Of a DNA stretch of 64,000 nt, positions 16,086 to 24,774 are shown piece by piece. Below the pieces are notes generated by a model, which was not told the DNA's origin, searched no databases, and was given only the letters and a program-made list of their open reading frames with translations. Every line of letters starts with the position of its first letter. Positions within the stretch are counted from its first letter, which is position 1. This DNA comes from Kribbella voronezhensis. Its GTDB lineage: Bacteria; Actinomycetota; Actinomycetes; Propionibacteriales; Kribbellaceae. Made by a program: the position numbers and the translations under genes. The stretch lies in NCBI RefSeq assembly GCF_004365175.1, contig NZ_SOCE01000001.1, forward strand, positions 3,293,403 to 3,357,402, written 5' to 3'.

Positions 16086-17594
16086 TCAGAGCTGTTCGCG
16101 GCCGCGTTCGCCGAACCAGCCGGCCAACCGGCCCGCTCGGCTGACGGCGCGCAGCCGGCGAACCGTTTGCTCGCGAAGCGGGCTGGGCGCCACGACGAGG
16201 ACGGCGTCACCGGCTCGCAGTACGGTCCGTCGCTCGGGGACGAACGCCTGCTGGCCGCGGATCACCAGCGAGACCGACACCCCCGCGGGCAGCCGGAGTT
16301 CGCCGATCTCGACACCCGCCAGCCGCGACTCGCTCGGGATCTGCACCTGGAGCATGTCCGCCCCGAGCGACTCCAGCGGCGCGACGTCGATGTCGACCTC
16401 GTGCGCGGCGTTGTCGTCGAGGACCTTCAACCGCTTCGCCAGCCACGGCAGGGACGGCCCCTGCAGCAGCGTGAACAGCACCACGAGGACGAACACCACG
16501 TCGAAGATCCGGTCCGCCTGCGGCACCTTCTCGGCCAGCGGAATGGTCGCCAGCACGATCGGCACGGCCCCTCGCAGCCCCGCCCAGGCGATGAACGTCT
16601 GCTCCTTCCACGGGATCCGGAAGGGCGTCGCCGACACCGTCACCGCCGCGAACCGGCCGACCACCGTCACGGCGATCCCGATCACCAGCGCGAGCAGTAC
16701 GTCGGTCAGCCGGATCCGGCTCGGCGAGGCGAGCAGTCCGAGCATCACGAACAGCCCGATCTGGGCGAGCCAGGCGAACCCGTCCACGAACGACCGGGTC
16801 GCGATCCGGTGCGGCAACTCGGCCCGCCCGATCACCAGGCTGGTGACGTAGACCGCGGCGAACCCTGAGACGTGCAGGAGCACCGTGCCCCCGGCGTACG
16901 AGATGAAGGCCAGCGAGACGATCGCCAGTGGGTAGAGGCCGGCCGAGCTGAGGGCCACCCTGCGGAGCAGCATCACTGCCAGTACGCCGACCAGCAGTCC
17001 GACCACCGCGCCGACGACCAGCTCGTAGGCGACCAGGCCGGTGAAGTGCCACAGCCCTTTGTCGCCGATGCCGCCGGTGCTCACCAGCGTGACCAGAAGG
17101 ACCGTCGGGGCGTCGTTGAGGCCCGACTCGGCTTCCAGCGCGCCGCGAAGACGCGGGCGGATCGGGACGCGGCGTAGTACGGAGAAGACTGCTGCGGCGT
17201 CGGTGGGTGAGGTAACGGCACCGAGCAGGACGGCCAGCTGCCAGTCCATGCCGAGGAGGAAGTGCGCCACGCAGGCGACGACGCTGACGCTGATCGCCAC
17301 GCCGACGGTCGCGAGGACGACGCCGAGCGGCATCACCGGGCGGACCTCGTTCCACCGGGTGGTCAGGCCGCCCTCGGTCAGGATGATCACCAGCGCGGCG
17401 AACCCGAGGGCGTGCGCGAGCTGAGCATCCTCGAACTGGATCCCCAGGCCGGACTCACCCAGTGCGACGCCCATCCCGAGGTAGATCAGCAGCGACGGGA
17501 GCCCCAACCGGCCGGACAGCCGCACGGCGACGATCGCCACCAGCAGTACAGCGGCGCCGGCCAGCAGGATCCGGTCGAGTTCCGTGACGTCCAC
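16086..17594 (-). CDS. Potassium/proton-type cation antiporter (CPA family) with RCK_C domain
   Basis: The 502-residue protein has about 12 membrane helices of the Na+/H+ exchanger fold (about 1-400). Conserved ion-path residues lie in GAVTSPTDAAAVFS and EAESGLNDAPTVLL; TFIAWAGLRGAVPIVL is another family hallmark. After it, a cytoplasmic RCK_C (TrkA_C) domain (about 415-480: SESRLAGVEIGELRLPAGVS) would bind a nucleotide or ion and gate transport. The overall layout is that of CvrA-like K+/H+ antiporters, which export K+ or Na+ against protons. The gene stands alone, and its upstream region holds a long repeat array. Confidence 0.9.
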   Translation of the reverse strand: MDVTELDRILLAGAAVLLVAIVAVRLSGRLGLPSLLIYLGMGVALGESGLGIQFEDAQLAHALGFAALVIILTEGGLTTRWNEVRPVMPLGVVLATVGVAISVSVVACVAHFLLGMDWQLAVLLGAVTSPTDAAAVFSVLRRVPIRPRLRGALEAESGLNDAPTVLLVTLVSTGGIGDKGLWHFTGLVAYELVVGAVVGLLVGVLAVMLLRRVALSSAGLYPLAIVSLAFISYAGGTVLLHVSGFAAVYVTSLVIGRAELPHRIATRSFVDGFAWLAQIGLFVMLGLLASPSRIRLTDVLLALVIGIAVTVVGRFAAVTVSATPFRIPWKEQTFIAWAGLRGAVPIVLATIPLAEKVPQADRIFDVVFVLVVLFTLLQGPSLPWLAKRLKVLDDNAAHEVDIDVAPLESLGADMLQVQIPSESRLAGVEIGELRLPAGVSVSLVIRGQQAFVPERRTVLRAGDAVLVVAPSPLREQTVRRLRAVSRAGRLAGWFGERGREQL

Positions 17595-17832
17595 AGCGGC
17601 CCTCTCGGGTCGGGGACTGCAGCTTAGTAGAGCCGTGCCAGAGGCAACGAATCAATCTCGCGCAAGAACCGTCCCCACGCAGCTCCTCCGCCGCAGCTCC
17701 CACCCACCCGCCAGGCGCAGCTCCTCCGTCGCCGCTTGAGTCGGTGGTGCCCCCGGCGGCCGAGTGCAGGTAGTCGCGGGGTGGAGAACGCTCACACCCG
17801 CCCGCCGTCCACCCCCTCGCCATCACCCAGCG

Positions 17833-18044
17833 CGTCTCGCCCTCAGCCGACGTCTCGCCCTCACCCGGCGTCTCGCCCACCCGGGCGTCTCGCCCACACC
17901 CGGCGTCTCGCCCACCCGGGCGTCTCGCCCACACCCGGCCTCTCGCCCTCACCCGGCGTCTCGCCCACCCGGCCGTCTCGCCCACCCGGGCGTCTCGCCC
18001 TCACCCGACGTCTCGCCCTCACCCGGCGTCTCGCCCTCACCGGG
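17833..18044. repeat. Tandem array of twelve 17-18 bp units
   Basis: Twelve head-to-tail units read CGTCTCGCCC followed by ACCCGGG, ACACCCGG or TCACCCGG. Four units are 17 bp and eight are 18 bp, so the array does not stay in one reading frame. It fills most of the 488-bp gap (17595-18082) between the antiporter start and the phosphotransferase stop. The rest of the gap holds a direct repeat of GCAGCTCCTCCG at 17679-17690 and 17717-17728 and no convincing gene or promoter. There are no unique spacers as in CRISPR. Confidence 0.9.
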
Positions 18045-18082
18045 CCTCGTCGGCGCGCGGTGTGTTTCGCCGTCGGGTGGGG

Positions 18083-18919
18083 TCAGTTGTTGGTGTCGAG
18101 GGCTGTTCTGAGTTGGGTCAGCCACTCGGTGGCCAGGTGGCGGCCGTTGGGGAAGTGGTCGGCTTTGTCCCAGCGCCAGGTGGTGATCATGGCGAGCATG
18201 AGGAGGCGGCAGTCGCGGAGGAGGGCTTGGTCGACGTCCGGGTAGTGGTCGCTGACCTCGCCGGGGGCATGGGCGAGGTCGAATTCGATCGGGCCTCGGC
18301 AGCAGGTCTCGAGGTCGATGAACAGCAGGCCGTCCTTGGTGTTGAGGAGGTTACCTGGATGCGGCTCGCCGTGCAGAAGCTGCTCGGCGGGGTGGCGCTC
18401 CTGGACAGCTTGTTCGAGACGTCGCAGCGTGGTGATCAGGAGTTCCCGGTCGGCGTCCGCGAGTTCCGGGGTGCGGTCGGGGCTGGCGAGGAGTTGCTGC
18501 GCGTCCTCGACCCGATCGGTGAAGTGCGGGGTGGGGAACTCGACCTTGCGCATGCCGGCGTGCAGTCGCTCGAGCGCGCCGGCGTACTCGGCCGGTGGGA
18601 CGGCCTCAGGCGCGACGGGTTCGTAGTACGTCCAGAGCGTGACCGTGAAGTCGTCGCGCTCGTAGACGCGCGGCTCCACCCGGGGCTCGAGGGCCGCAAC
18701 CGGGCTGCCGACCGCGGCGAGGCGTTGCGCGAGCTCGATCTCGAACAGGGCGACCTGTTCGGTCACCGGCGCCACCCGGGCCATCACGTCGCACGGCACC
18801 AGCCGCAGGCTGAGCTTGTTCGATTCGTGCAGAACGATCGTGTCGTCGACCGGCAGCCCGAGTGACGAAGCGATCGATTTCGCCGCCAGCACCGCACGCC
18901 GGCCCGCTGTCCCCTGCAT
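18083..18919 (-). CDS. Aminoglycoside-phosphotransferase-family (kinase-fold) protein
   Basis: A small-molecule kinase fold protein of 278 residues. The catalytic loop reads LLHGEPHPGNLLN, and the metal-binding site reads LLFIDLETCCRGPIEFDLAH. In classic APH enzymes the loop is HGDxxxxN; here the catalytic-position Asp is Glu, as in a subset of actinobacterial relatives, so activity on aminoglycosides should not be assumed. Substrate unknown. The N-terminal nucleotide-binding lobe is about 1-100. The ATG at 18919 is the only good start. The neighbours do not help: tRNA-Ser lies upstream and a repeat array lies downstream. Confidence 0.85.
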   Translation of the reverse strand: MQGTAGRRAVLAAKSIASSLGLPVDDTIVLHESNKLSLRLVPCDVMARVAPVTEQVALFEIELAQRLAAVGSPVAALEPRVEPRVYERDDFTVTLWTYYEPVAPEAVPPAEYAGALERLHAGMRKVEFPTPHFTDRVEDAQQLLASPDRTPELADADRELLITTLRRLEQAVQERHPAEQLLHGEPHPGNLLNTKDGLLFIDLETCCRGPIEFDLAHAPGEVSDHYPDVDQALLRDCRLLMLAMITTWRWDKADHFPNGRHLATEWLTQLRTALDTNN

Positions 18920-18955
18920 CTGTCGCCTCTCGTCCGAGCATCAGCTACGAAAAGA

Positions 18956-18993
18956 CGAGGACCCTGACGCATCACACAGCATCAGGGTCCTCG
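18956..18993 (-). terminator. Terminator of the tRNA-Ser gene
   Basis: A perfect 12-bp stem (CGAGGACCCTGA and its complement, 14-nt loop) is followed on the minus strand by TCTTTTCG, a short U-tract. It lies about 30 bp downstream of the tRNA. A smaller ACCACC/GGTGGT hairpin sits between them. Confidence 0.85.
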
Positions 18994-19021
18994 GCGTTAC
19001 TACCACCCGGAGGTGGTTGGC

Positions 19022-19108
19022 GGTGGCGGAGGGATTTGAACCCTCGGAAGGGGGGTACCCTTCACGCGCTTTCGAGGCGCGCTCCTTCGGCCGCTCGGAC
19101 ACGCCACC
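19022..19108 (-). tRNA. tRNA-Ser(CGA)
   Basis: An 87-nt type II tRNA on the minus strand. The acceptor arms GGTGGCG and CGCCACC pair; the T-arm contains GGGTTCAAATCCC; a long variable arm is present; and the anticodon loop is CTCGAAA, giving anticodon CGA for UCG serine codons. CCA is not encoded. It lies 13 bp downstream of tadA on the same strand. Confidence 0.97.
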
Positions 19109-19121
19109 GCCGGAGAGGCTA

Positions 19122-19589
19122 TCAAGACCTATGGCCGTTGAAGAAATCGCGTAGCCGCGCGCCCGCTTCGTCGGCCATCACACCGCTCACGACTTCGGGT
19201 CTGTGGTTGAGTCTGCGGTCCCGTACGACGTCCCAGAGCGACCCCACCGCGCCCGCCTTCTCGTCGTACGCGGCGAACACCACACGGTCGAGCCGGGCGA
19301 GCACGATCGCGCCCGCGCACATCGTGCAGGGCTCCAGCGTGACGACCAGGGTGCAGCCGGTCAGCCGCCATTCGCCGACGTGTTCGGCCGCCGAACGGAT
19401 CGCCAGGATCTCCGCGTGGGCGGTCGGGTCGCCGGTCTCCTCGCGCTCGTTGTGACCGCGGCCGATCACCTCGCCGTCGGCGTCCACCACGACCGCGCCG
19501 ATCGGTACGTCGTCGCCGGCCTGCTCGCTCTCCGCGAGCGCCAGGGCCATCAACGACGCCCAGCGCCGGTTCACCAGCGGGCTAACCAA
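19122..19589 (-). CDS. tadA: tRNA-specific adenosine deaminase
   Basis: The 155-residue cytosolic enzyme converts A34 to inosine in the anticodon of tRNA-Arg(ACG). The zinc site is complete: HAE (in PTAHAEILAIRSAAEHV), with the catalytic Glu, and PCTMC. The family motif GAVVVDADGEVIGRGHNERE is present. The start is uncertain: TTG at 19589 or GTG at 19574 are the candidates before the conserved RRWASLMALALAE. The gene overlaps the 3' end of its associated-protein gene by 8 bp. It is followed by tRNA-Ser. Confidence 0.93.
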   Translation of the reverse strand: MVSPLVNRRWASLMALALAESEQAGDDVPIGAVVVDADGEVIGRGHNEREETGDPTAHAEILAIRSAAEHVGEWRLTGCTLVVTLEPCTMCAGAIVLARLDRVVFAAYDEKAGAVGSLWDVVRDRRLNHRPEVVSGVMADEAGARLRDFFNGHRS

Positions 19590-20058
19590 TGGCTTCGAGC
19601 GCCTCGTGGAACTGGTTGCCGAAGCCGAGCGTGTCGGCGATCTCCTCGAGCATCTCCTCGGGGTACAGGTCGACGTCGTCGATCAGCGCGCCGAGATCCA
19701 TCGCGCTCATCCCGAGGTCGGCGACGACGCCGAGGTCGCCGGCCGGCACCTGCTCGTCGTCGTCATCGGCGAGCGGGATGTCGAGTTCGTCCAGGACCTG
19801 TTTGGCCAGCGGCCACTCGGTCGCCGCGGTCACGTCCGACAGCAGCAGCCGGGCGCGGCCGCCGACCACCCGGAGCAGGACGAAGAAGTCCTCGTCGACC
19901 GAGATCATCCCGATCACCCCCGACTCGCCGGGGTAGCGCCGCAGCGCCGACACCAGGGCGGACAGGTCCGGCTCGCCGCGGAGGACCAGCGGAGTGACCG
20001 TCCAGACCCCGTCCTCTGCGTAGGCCGCGACGGCGAAGTCGAGTTCGGTGGTGGTCAT
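19582..20058 (-). CDS. tRNA adenosine deaminase-associated protein
   Basis: This 158-residue acidic protein is the usual upstream neighbour of tadA in actinobacteria and is named from that. It has DLSALVSALRRYPGESGVIG, a strand-rich first half and an acidic end (ADDDDEQVPAGDLGVVADLG, DDVDLYPEEMLEEIADTLG). No enzyme motif is visible. Its role, perhaps an accessory of the deaminase, is unproven. ATG 20058 starts the conserved part (TTTELDFAVAAYAEDG). A GTG at 20082 is an alternative. It overlaps tadA by 8 bp, so the two are co-translated. Confidence 0.85.
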   Translation of the reverse strand: MTTTELDFAVAAYAEDGVWTVTPLVLRGEPDLSALVSALRRYPGESGVIGMISVDEDFFVLLRVVGGRARLLLSDVTAATEWPLAKQVLDELDIPLADDDDEQVPAGDLGVVADLGMSAMDLGALIDDVDLYPEEMLEEIADTLGFGNQFHEALEAIG

Positions 20059-20190
20059 CGGCCCAGCCGTGGGATCAGACACCCGCTCATCGTCGCAGAC
20101 TCGCGCAACCGGTGGGAGGTGTTCGCGGTCTCGACGAGGTATCAGTGCCGCCCCGATCGACGCACGTTCACCGACAGTCACCCCCGCACT

Positions 20191-20240
20191 CGGTACGCCG
20201 GTACGCCCGGGACACGGCGTACCGGCGTACCGGCGTACCG
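20191..20240 (-). terminator. Terminator hairpin with a spare arm
   Basis: The left arm (20191-20207) is CGGTACGC twice over plus C. The right side has three GGCGTACC copies (20216-20239), so the left arm can pair in two registers of up to 17 bp. It starts 8 bp after the stop of the secreted protein at 20248-21615 on its strand. Confidence 0.7.
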
Positions 20241-20247
20241 ATGAGCG

Positions 20248-21615
20248 CTACGGCTGGACGGTGAACGGACCGAAGGTGCCCGAGGTGCTACTGGCCGCCC
20301 GGGGCAGTGTCGTGGTGTAGCGAAGGACGGCGGTGAAGGTCTCGCCGGCCGCGAACGGGACGGACCAGTTGTTGTAGAAGTAGCCGGTGCTGGTCGTGGC
20401 GGAGCCACTCACCTTCCGCCAGGTGGCATCGCCCGGACGCTTGGCGAGCACCTCGACCAGGGCATTCGCCACCGGACCACGTGAGCCGTCACTGCGGCGG
20501 ATCTTCAGGAACCCGAAGCTGGACATCTTGGTCCCGAACTTCACCGGCGGTCCGGCCGTCGGGGCCACCAGTCCGGACAGGTAGGTCGGCTGCTGAGGCA
20601 ACTGCCGGACTGTGACTGCCACATCGCGGCTCCAGGGCGAGTTGTCGAGACCGGGGCCGGACACGACCACCCGGAGGCGGAAGGTCCCGGCAGCGTTCGG
20701 CTTCCAGTAGCGGGCGTACGAGCCGTTGGCCGCGGTGTAGTTCGCCGAACCGGCTGCATGCCAGGCGCCGTCGCGGAAGATCTCCAAGCTGGTCATCAGC
20801 TTGCCGGGATAGGCCGTCCCGGACACCTTCCACAAGGTGTTCACGTACGCCGTGGTCGCCGCCGTCAGGTAGCTCATCGCCAGCAGTTTGTGGGCGGTCA
20901 CGAAGTCCGTGCTCGCCGAGCTGACAGTCGCGGTTTCGGTGACGGTGGCGCGCAGGGTGGTGTTCTGGGTGAAGGCGGCCGTGGCGCGATAGCGGCCGCC
21001 GGCGTCGGATGTCGCGGTCGCGATCGGGCTGCCGCTCTGGTGAACGAGGCTGACCGTGCGGTTCGGGCTCGGAGCGAGTGCCCCGGTGCCTGTGTACTGC
21101 TGCAGCACCCCGGTGATCGTGGTCCGAGCCGTGCCGCTGGTACGTACCGGTTGATCCACCGTGAGATGACTGGCTCGCAGCACCCGGAAGTGGACGTCGG
21201 TGGCCATCACCTTCGTCCCCCAGGTGATCTTCGTGATCACCCAATCGCCGGCGCCGTCGGACAACGGCACGGTCAGGTAGCCGAGCTTGGTCCAGGTCGG
21301 CGGCATCGTCGTACCGCCGTCCTGATCGAGCGGCACCACGGTTCGGTGGCTTCCGTCGGCCTTCTGGACGGAGGCGGTCATTCCACTGCAGGTCTGCTCG
21401 AGTCCGTCGGTGAAGCTCCGCACGTTGATCGGCGCCTGGATCGGAGCGTTCGACATGACGTTGTGGAAGATGCCGGGGCCGACCCCGAGATACACGGTGC
21501 CGAGACACCAGTCGTCGGGGACGGGATCGGCGGCTGATGCCGTCAATGCTCCGGAGGCCGTCAGCAGGAGGCCGGCGAGGAGGACAGCGGTGAGAGAACC
21601 AGGACGACTACGCAT
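20248..21615 (-). CDS. Secreted protein with Ig-like beta-sandwich repeats
   Basis: The 455-residue product has a clear signal peptide (about 1-29, ending TASAAD). The mature part is Thr/Ser/Gly-rich and strand-rich. It has an N-terminal Cys-containing domain (DWCLGTVYLGVGPGIFHNV, EQTCSGM), a middle part like carboxypeptidase-regulatory or Ig-like domains (TITGVLQQYTG, SDAGGRYRATA) and a similar C-terminal part (SSFGFLKIRRSDGSRGPVAN, TSTGYFYNNW). This suggests a surface or secreted binding protein. No catalytic motif was found, and I cannot name the family. It is monocistronic, with a hairpin just after its stop. Confidence 0.8.
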   Translation of the reverse strand: MRSRPGSLTAVLLAGLLLTASGALTASAADPVPDDWCLGTVYLGVGPGIFHNVMSNAPIQAPINVRSFTDGLEQTCSGMTASVQKADGSHRTVVPLDQDGGTTMPPTWTKLGYLTVPLSDGAGDWVITKITWGTKVMATDVHFRVLRASHLTVDQPVRTSGTARTTITGVLQQYTGTGALAPSPNRTVSLVHQSGSPIATATSDAGGRYRATAAFTQNTTLRATVTETATVSSASTDFVTAHKLLAMSYLTAATTAYVNTLWKVSGTAYPGKLMTSLEIFRDGAWHAAGSANYTAANGSYARYWKPNAAGTFRLRVVVSGPGLDNSPWSRDVAVTVRQLPQQPTYLSGLVAPTAGPPVKFGTKMSSFGFLKIRRSDGSRGPVANALVEVLAKRPGDATWRKVSGSATTSTGYFYNNWSVPFAAGETFTAVLRYTTTLPRAASSTSGTFGPFTVQP

Positions 21616-21711
21616 GGCGACTGCTCCCAGCAGGCCGTTGGTGAGACCGAGGACGATCCCACTCGACCTGCTTGATGCGGTGGCGGAGCCGAAGGTTGCG
21701 GTTCCGGCCGA

Positions 21712-21882
21712 TCAGTGGTGGTACGTCGCGCGGCGCATGGCTTCGCGGAGCTGGCGGACGCGGGTGCGGCGCGGGGTGATCCGGGCCCGCAGGGCGCGGG
21801 CCTCCTCCAGTTCGCGCAGGAAGGCGGCGCGGCGGCGGAGCCGGTCGAGTTGCTCGGGTGTCTTGCCGGTGTTCTCGGGCAC
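21712..21882 (-). CDS. Small basic conserved protein
   Basis: A 56-residue, strongly charged helical protein starting at a [23 protein letters not shown], then [20 protein letters not shown], ending [14 protein letters not shown]. It looks like a family of very small Arg-rich proteins found in many actinobacteria; I recall similar C-terminal phrases, but no function is known. GACGGTGGC upstream is a weak ribosome site. The gene is divergent from upp, with 135 bp between them. Its conserved pattern of alternating Glu and Arg favours a real gene over chance. Confidence 0.65.
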   Translation of the reverse strand: MPENTGKTPEQLDRLRRRAAFLRELEEARALRARITPRRTRVRQLREAMRRATYHH

Positions 21883-22017
21883 GGCGCCACCGTCCTCGTC
21901 GGTTGTCGGAAAGGGCGCCCTGGGGCGGGGGCCGCAACTGACCTCAATCGACTACGTTCCCATCGTAAAACGGCGGTGACTTCCCGGTCCCGAATCGCCG
22001 ACGGTAGCGTTCGGCGC

Positions 22018-22659
22018 ATGCAGATTCTCGTCGTGGACCATCCGCTCGTCGCCCACAAGCTCACCACGCTGCGGGACGAGCGGACGGACTCGCCGACCTT
22101 CCGGCGGCTCACCGAGGAGCTCGTCACGCTGCTCGCCTACGAGGCCACCCGGGACGTCCGGACCGGCCCGATCACCGTGCGTACCCCGGTCGCCACGGCC
22201 GAGGGCATCAAGCTGACCGCGCCAAAGCCGCTCGTCGTACCGATCCTGCGGGCCGGCCTCGGCATGCTCGACGGGATGTCGCGGCTGCTGCCGACGGCCG
22301 AGGTCGGCTTCCTCGGGATGATCCGCAACGAGGAGACCCTGGCCGCCTCGACGTACGCCGAGCGGCTGCCCGAGGATCTGTCCGGCCGCCAGTGCTACGT
22401 GCTCGACCCGATGCTGGCCACCGGCGGCACCCTGGCCGCGGCGATCCGGTTCCTGGTCGATCGCGGCGCCGACCACATCACCGCGATCTGCCTGCTCGCG
22501 GCCCCCGAGGGCGTCGAGCGGATCGAGGCCGAACTGGCCGACCTGCACGTCCCGGTCAATCTGGTGATCGCCGGCATGGACTCACACCTGAACGAGAAGG
22601 GCTACATCGTTCCCGGCCTCGGCGACGCCGGCGACCGCCTGTACGGCGTCGCCCAATAG
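22018..22659 (+). CDS. upp: Uracil phosphoribosyltransferase
   Basis: The 213-residue cytosolic salvage enzyme makes UMP from uracil and PRPP. The PRPP-binding site reads [14 protein letters not shown]. Other family hallmarks are [20 protein letters not shown] at the start, [17 protein letters not shown] in the middle and the uracil-binding end [15 protein letters not shown]. Length is normal. The ATG at 22018 is preceded by TAGCGT 7 bases away, so the transcript is probably leaderless. It converges with menB; 23 bp separate the stops. Confidence 0.97.
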   Translation: MQILVVDHPLVAHKLTTLRDERTDSPTFRRLTEELVTLLAYEATRDVRTGPITVRTPVATAEGIKLTAPKPLVVPILRAGLGMLDGMSRLLPTAEVGFLGMIRNEETLAASTYAERLPEDLSGRQCYVLDPMLATGGTLAAAIRFLVDRGADHITAICLLAAPEGVERIEAELADLHVPVNLVIAGMDSHLNEKGYIVPGLGDAGDRLYGVAQ

Positions 22660-22682
22660 GCCGTACTGCTCACGAACCGGCG

Positions 22683-23597
22683 TCAGAAGGCGTACGGGTA
22701 CGGCGACCAGTCGGCCGGGCGCTTCTCCAGGAACGAGTCGCGGCCCTCGGCGGCCTCGTCGGTGCCGTAGGCGAGCCGGGTCGCCTCGCCCGCGAAGATC
22801 TGCTGGCCGACCAGACCGTCGTCGATCAGGTTGAACGAGTACTTCAGCATCCGCTGCGCCGTCGGCGACTTCGCGCAGATCTTCCGGCCCCAGTCGAGCG
22901 CGACCGCCTCCAGCTCGGCGTGCGGCACGACCCGGTTCACCATGCCCATCCGGTAGGCGTCCTCCGCGGAGTACTCCTCACCCAGGAAGAAGATCTCCCG
23001 CGCGAACTTCTGCCCCACCTGCCGCGCCAGGTACGCCGACCCGAACCCACCGTCGAACGAGGCCACGTCCGCGTCGGTCTGCTTGAACCGCGCATGCTCG
23101 GCCGAAGCGATGGTCAGGTCGGCCACCACATGCAGACTGTGTCCACCACCTGCTGCCCAGCCCGGCACGACACAGATGACCACCTTCGACATGAACCGGA
23201 TCAGCCGCTGCACCTCGAGAATGTGCAGCCGCCCCGCCTTCGCCGGATCGATCGTGTCCGCCGTCGTCCCCTCGGCGTACTTGTACCCGTCCTTGCCCCG
23301 GATCCGCTGGTCGCCACCAGAACAGAACGCCCAGCCCCCGTCACGCGGCGACGGCCCGTTGCCTGTCAGCAGCACACAACCCACATCGGTGGACATCCGG
23401 GCATGGTCGAGCACGCGGTACAGCTCGTCGACCGTCTGCGGCCGGAACGCGTTGCGCACCTCGGGCCGGTTGAAGGCGATCCGCACCACGCCCGCGTCGA
23501 CAGCGCGGTGGTACGTGATGTCGGTCAGCTCGAAGCCGTCCACCTGCTTCCAGGCCGACGGGTCGAAGATCTCGGAAACCTGCACGGGCTCGGTCAC
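22683..23597 (-). CDS. menB: 1,4-dihydroxy-2-naphthoyl-CoA synthase
   Basis: The 304-residue crotonase-fold enzyme closes the second ring in menaquinone synthesis. MenB hallmarks are FNRPEVRNAFRP, FCSGGDQRIRGKDGY, VPGWAAGGGHSLHVVADLTI and DADVASFDGGFGSAYLARQV, with the end RPADWSPYPYAF. Length and motifs fit the actinobacterial form. The remaining men genes are not in the window. The LacI regulator lies just upstream on the same strand (16 bp), but a functional link is doubtful. Confidence 0.96.
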   Translation of the reverse strand: MTEPVQVSEIFDPSAWKQVDGFELTDITYHRAVDAGVVRIAFNRPEVRNAFRPQTVDELYRVLDHARMSTDVGCVLLTGNGPSPRDGGWAFCSGGDQRIRGKDGYKYAEGTTADTIDPAKAGRLHILEVQRLIRFMSKVVICVVPGWAAGGGHSLHVVADLTIASAEHARFKQTDADVASFDGGFGSAYLARQVGQKFAREIFFLGEEYSAEDAYRMGMVNRVVPHAELEAVALDWGRKICAKSPTAQRMLKYSFNLIDDGLVGQQIFAGEATRLAYGTDEAAEGRDSFLEKRPADWSPYPYAF

Positions 23598-23612
23598 AGG
23601 AGCGAGCCTATT

Positions 23613-24626
23613 TCAGCCCCGCGCGGTGCTCTCGCGCAGTACGACCTCGGCCCGGAAGGTCTCGGTCGTCGGCTCGCCACCTTCGACGGCCAGCTCCAGC
23701 GCGCGGCGGCCCATCTGCTCCAGCGGCAACCGCACGGTGGTCAGCCCCGGCCAGACGTCCCGCAGCGTGGCGATGTCGTCGAACCCGGCCACTGCCAGGT
23801 CGCCCGGCACGTCCACCCCACGCGCCCGCAGTGCCGACATCGCGCCGACCGCCATCACGTCGTTGACCGCGAAGAGGCAGTCCAGGTCCAGCTTCTGGTC
23901 CAGCAACTCCTCGGCTGCCGCATGTCCACCATCGCGGGTGAAGTCACCAGCCTGTACTGCGACCGGCTGCAGCCCTGACTCGGCAAGCCCAGCGATGAAC
24001 CCTTCCCGCCGGTCGACAGCCGTCGCCAGCGCCTCGGGCCCGGCCAGTACGCCGAATTTGCGCAACCCGAGGCCGACCAGCGAGCGGGCCAGCTCGGCCG
24101 CACCCGCGCGGTTGTCGGGCTCGATCGTGTGCGCGGGCATCCCGGCCTGGCTGACCAGTGCCAGTCCCGCACCGGAGCCGAGGAAGTTCTCGATCTCGTG
24201 CTCGGTCCGGGCCAGCGCCTCGGCGTCGGTGCGGCGGCTGCCGATCATCACCGCGGCCCTGGCCCGCTGTGCCCGCAACGACGACAGGTAAGCAATCTCA
24301 CGGTCGGCGTCACGGAACGTGCTGGCCATCATCACCAGCAGGCCGCGCTCGTCGGCGGCCCGCATCACGCCGTTCGCGATCGCCGCGAAGTACGGGTCCT
24401 CGATGTCGTGGACCAGGATGCCGACCACGTTCGTCGACGACTTGGCCAGCGCCTGCGCCTGCGCGTTCGGCGTGTAACCGAGCGCGGCCGCGGCGTCCCG
24501 GACGCGTTCCTGCAGCTCCGGGCGCGGTACGCGGTCCCCGCCGTTGAGCACGCGCGAAGCAGTCGCCACCGACACTCCCGCACGCTGGGCCACATCCAGC
24601 AATGTCACCGGTGCTCGCAGATTCAC
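23613..24626 (-). CDS. LacI-family transcriptional regulator
   Basis: The 337-residue repressor has the LacI helix-turn-helix (DVAQRAGVSVATASRVLNG, about residues 10-28), the hinge helix region (YTPNAQAQALAKSSTNVVG) and a periplasmic-binding-like sugar domain (HDIEDPYFAAIANGVMRAA; LFAVNDVMAVGAMSALRARG). It would bind a sugar or related effector. It is divergent from the secreted X-Pro peptidase gene; no sugar transporter is adjacent, so its target is unknown. The gene begins with an ATG at 24626. Confidence 0.92.
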   Translation of the reverse strand: MNLRAPVTLLDVAQRAGVSVATASRVLNGGDRVPRPELQERVRDAAAALGYTPNAQAQALAKSSTNVVGILVHDIEDPYFAAIANGVMRAADERGLLVMMASTFRDADREIAYLSSLRAQRARAAVMIGSRRTDAEALARTEHEIENFLGSGAGLALVSQAGMPAHTIEPDNRAGAAELARSLVGLGLRKFGVLAGPEALATAVDRREGFIAGLAESGLQPVAVQAGDFTRDGGHAAAEELLDQKLDLDCLFAVNDVMAVGAMSALRARGVDVPGDLAVAGFDDIATLRDVWPGLTTVRLPLEQMGRRALELAVEGGEPTTETFRAEVVLRESTARG

Positions 24627-24774
24627 TGGTTACCCACCTTCCGTACCAGTCTCCCCCTGGGTGGCGGTCACACTATCGGACGCCGGGCCATGATCACCCA
24701 ACGTAGCTGTGAACTGCCTGCGAAAATCGTCAGGACCTGGCTTTGCGCCGCCGGAATGACTAGCCTTCCCAGCC

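Noticed and set aside
16207-17355. Open frame on the minus strand inside the antiporter gene
   Set aside because: It is a frame-shifted copy of the antiporter reading, very Arg/Gly-rich, with no membrane helices; a shadow of high GC.
17736-18245. Coding sequence or CRISPR array over the repeats
   Set aside because: Mixed 17- and 18-bp units break any frame, the units follow each other with no unique spacers, and no cas gene is present.
22392-23978. Long plus-strand frame across upp, menB and the LacI gene
   Set aside because: It crosses the end of upp and is antisense to menB, which has the full crotonase signature; its product is Arg/Pro/Gly-rich.
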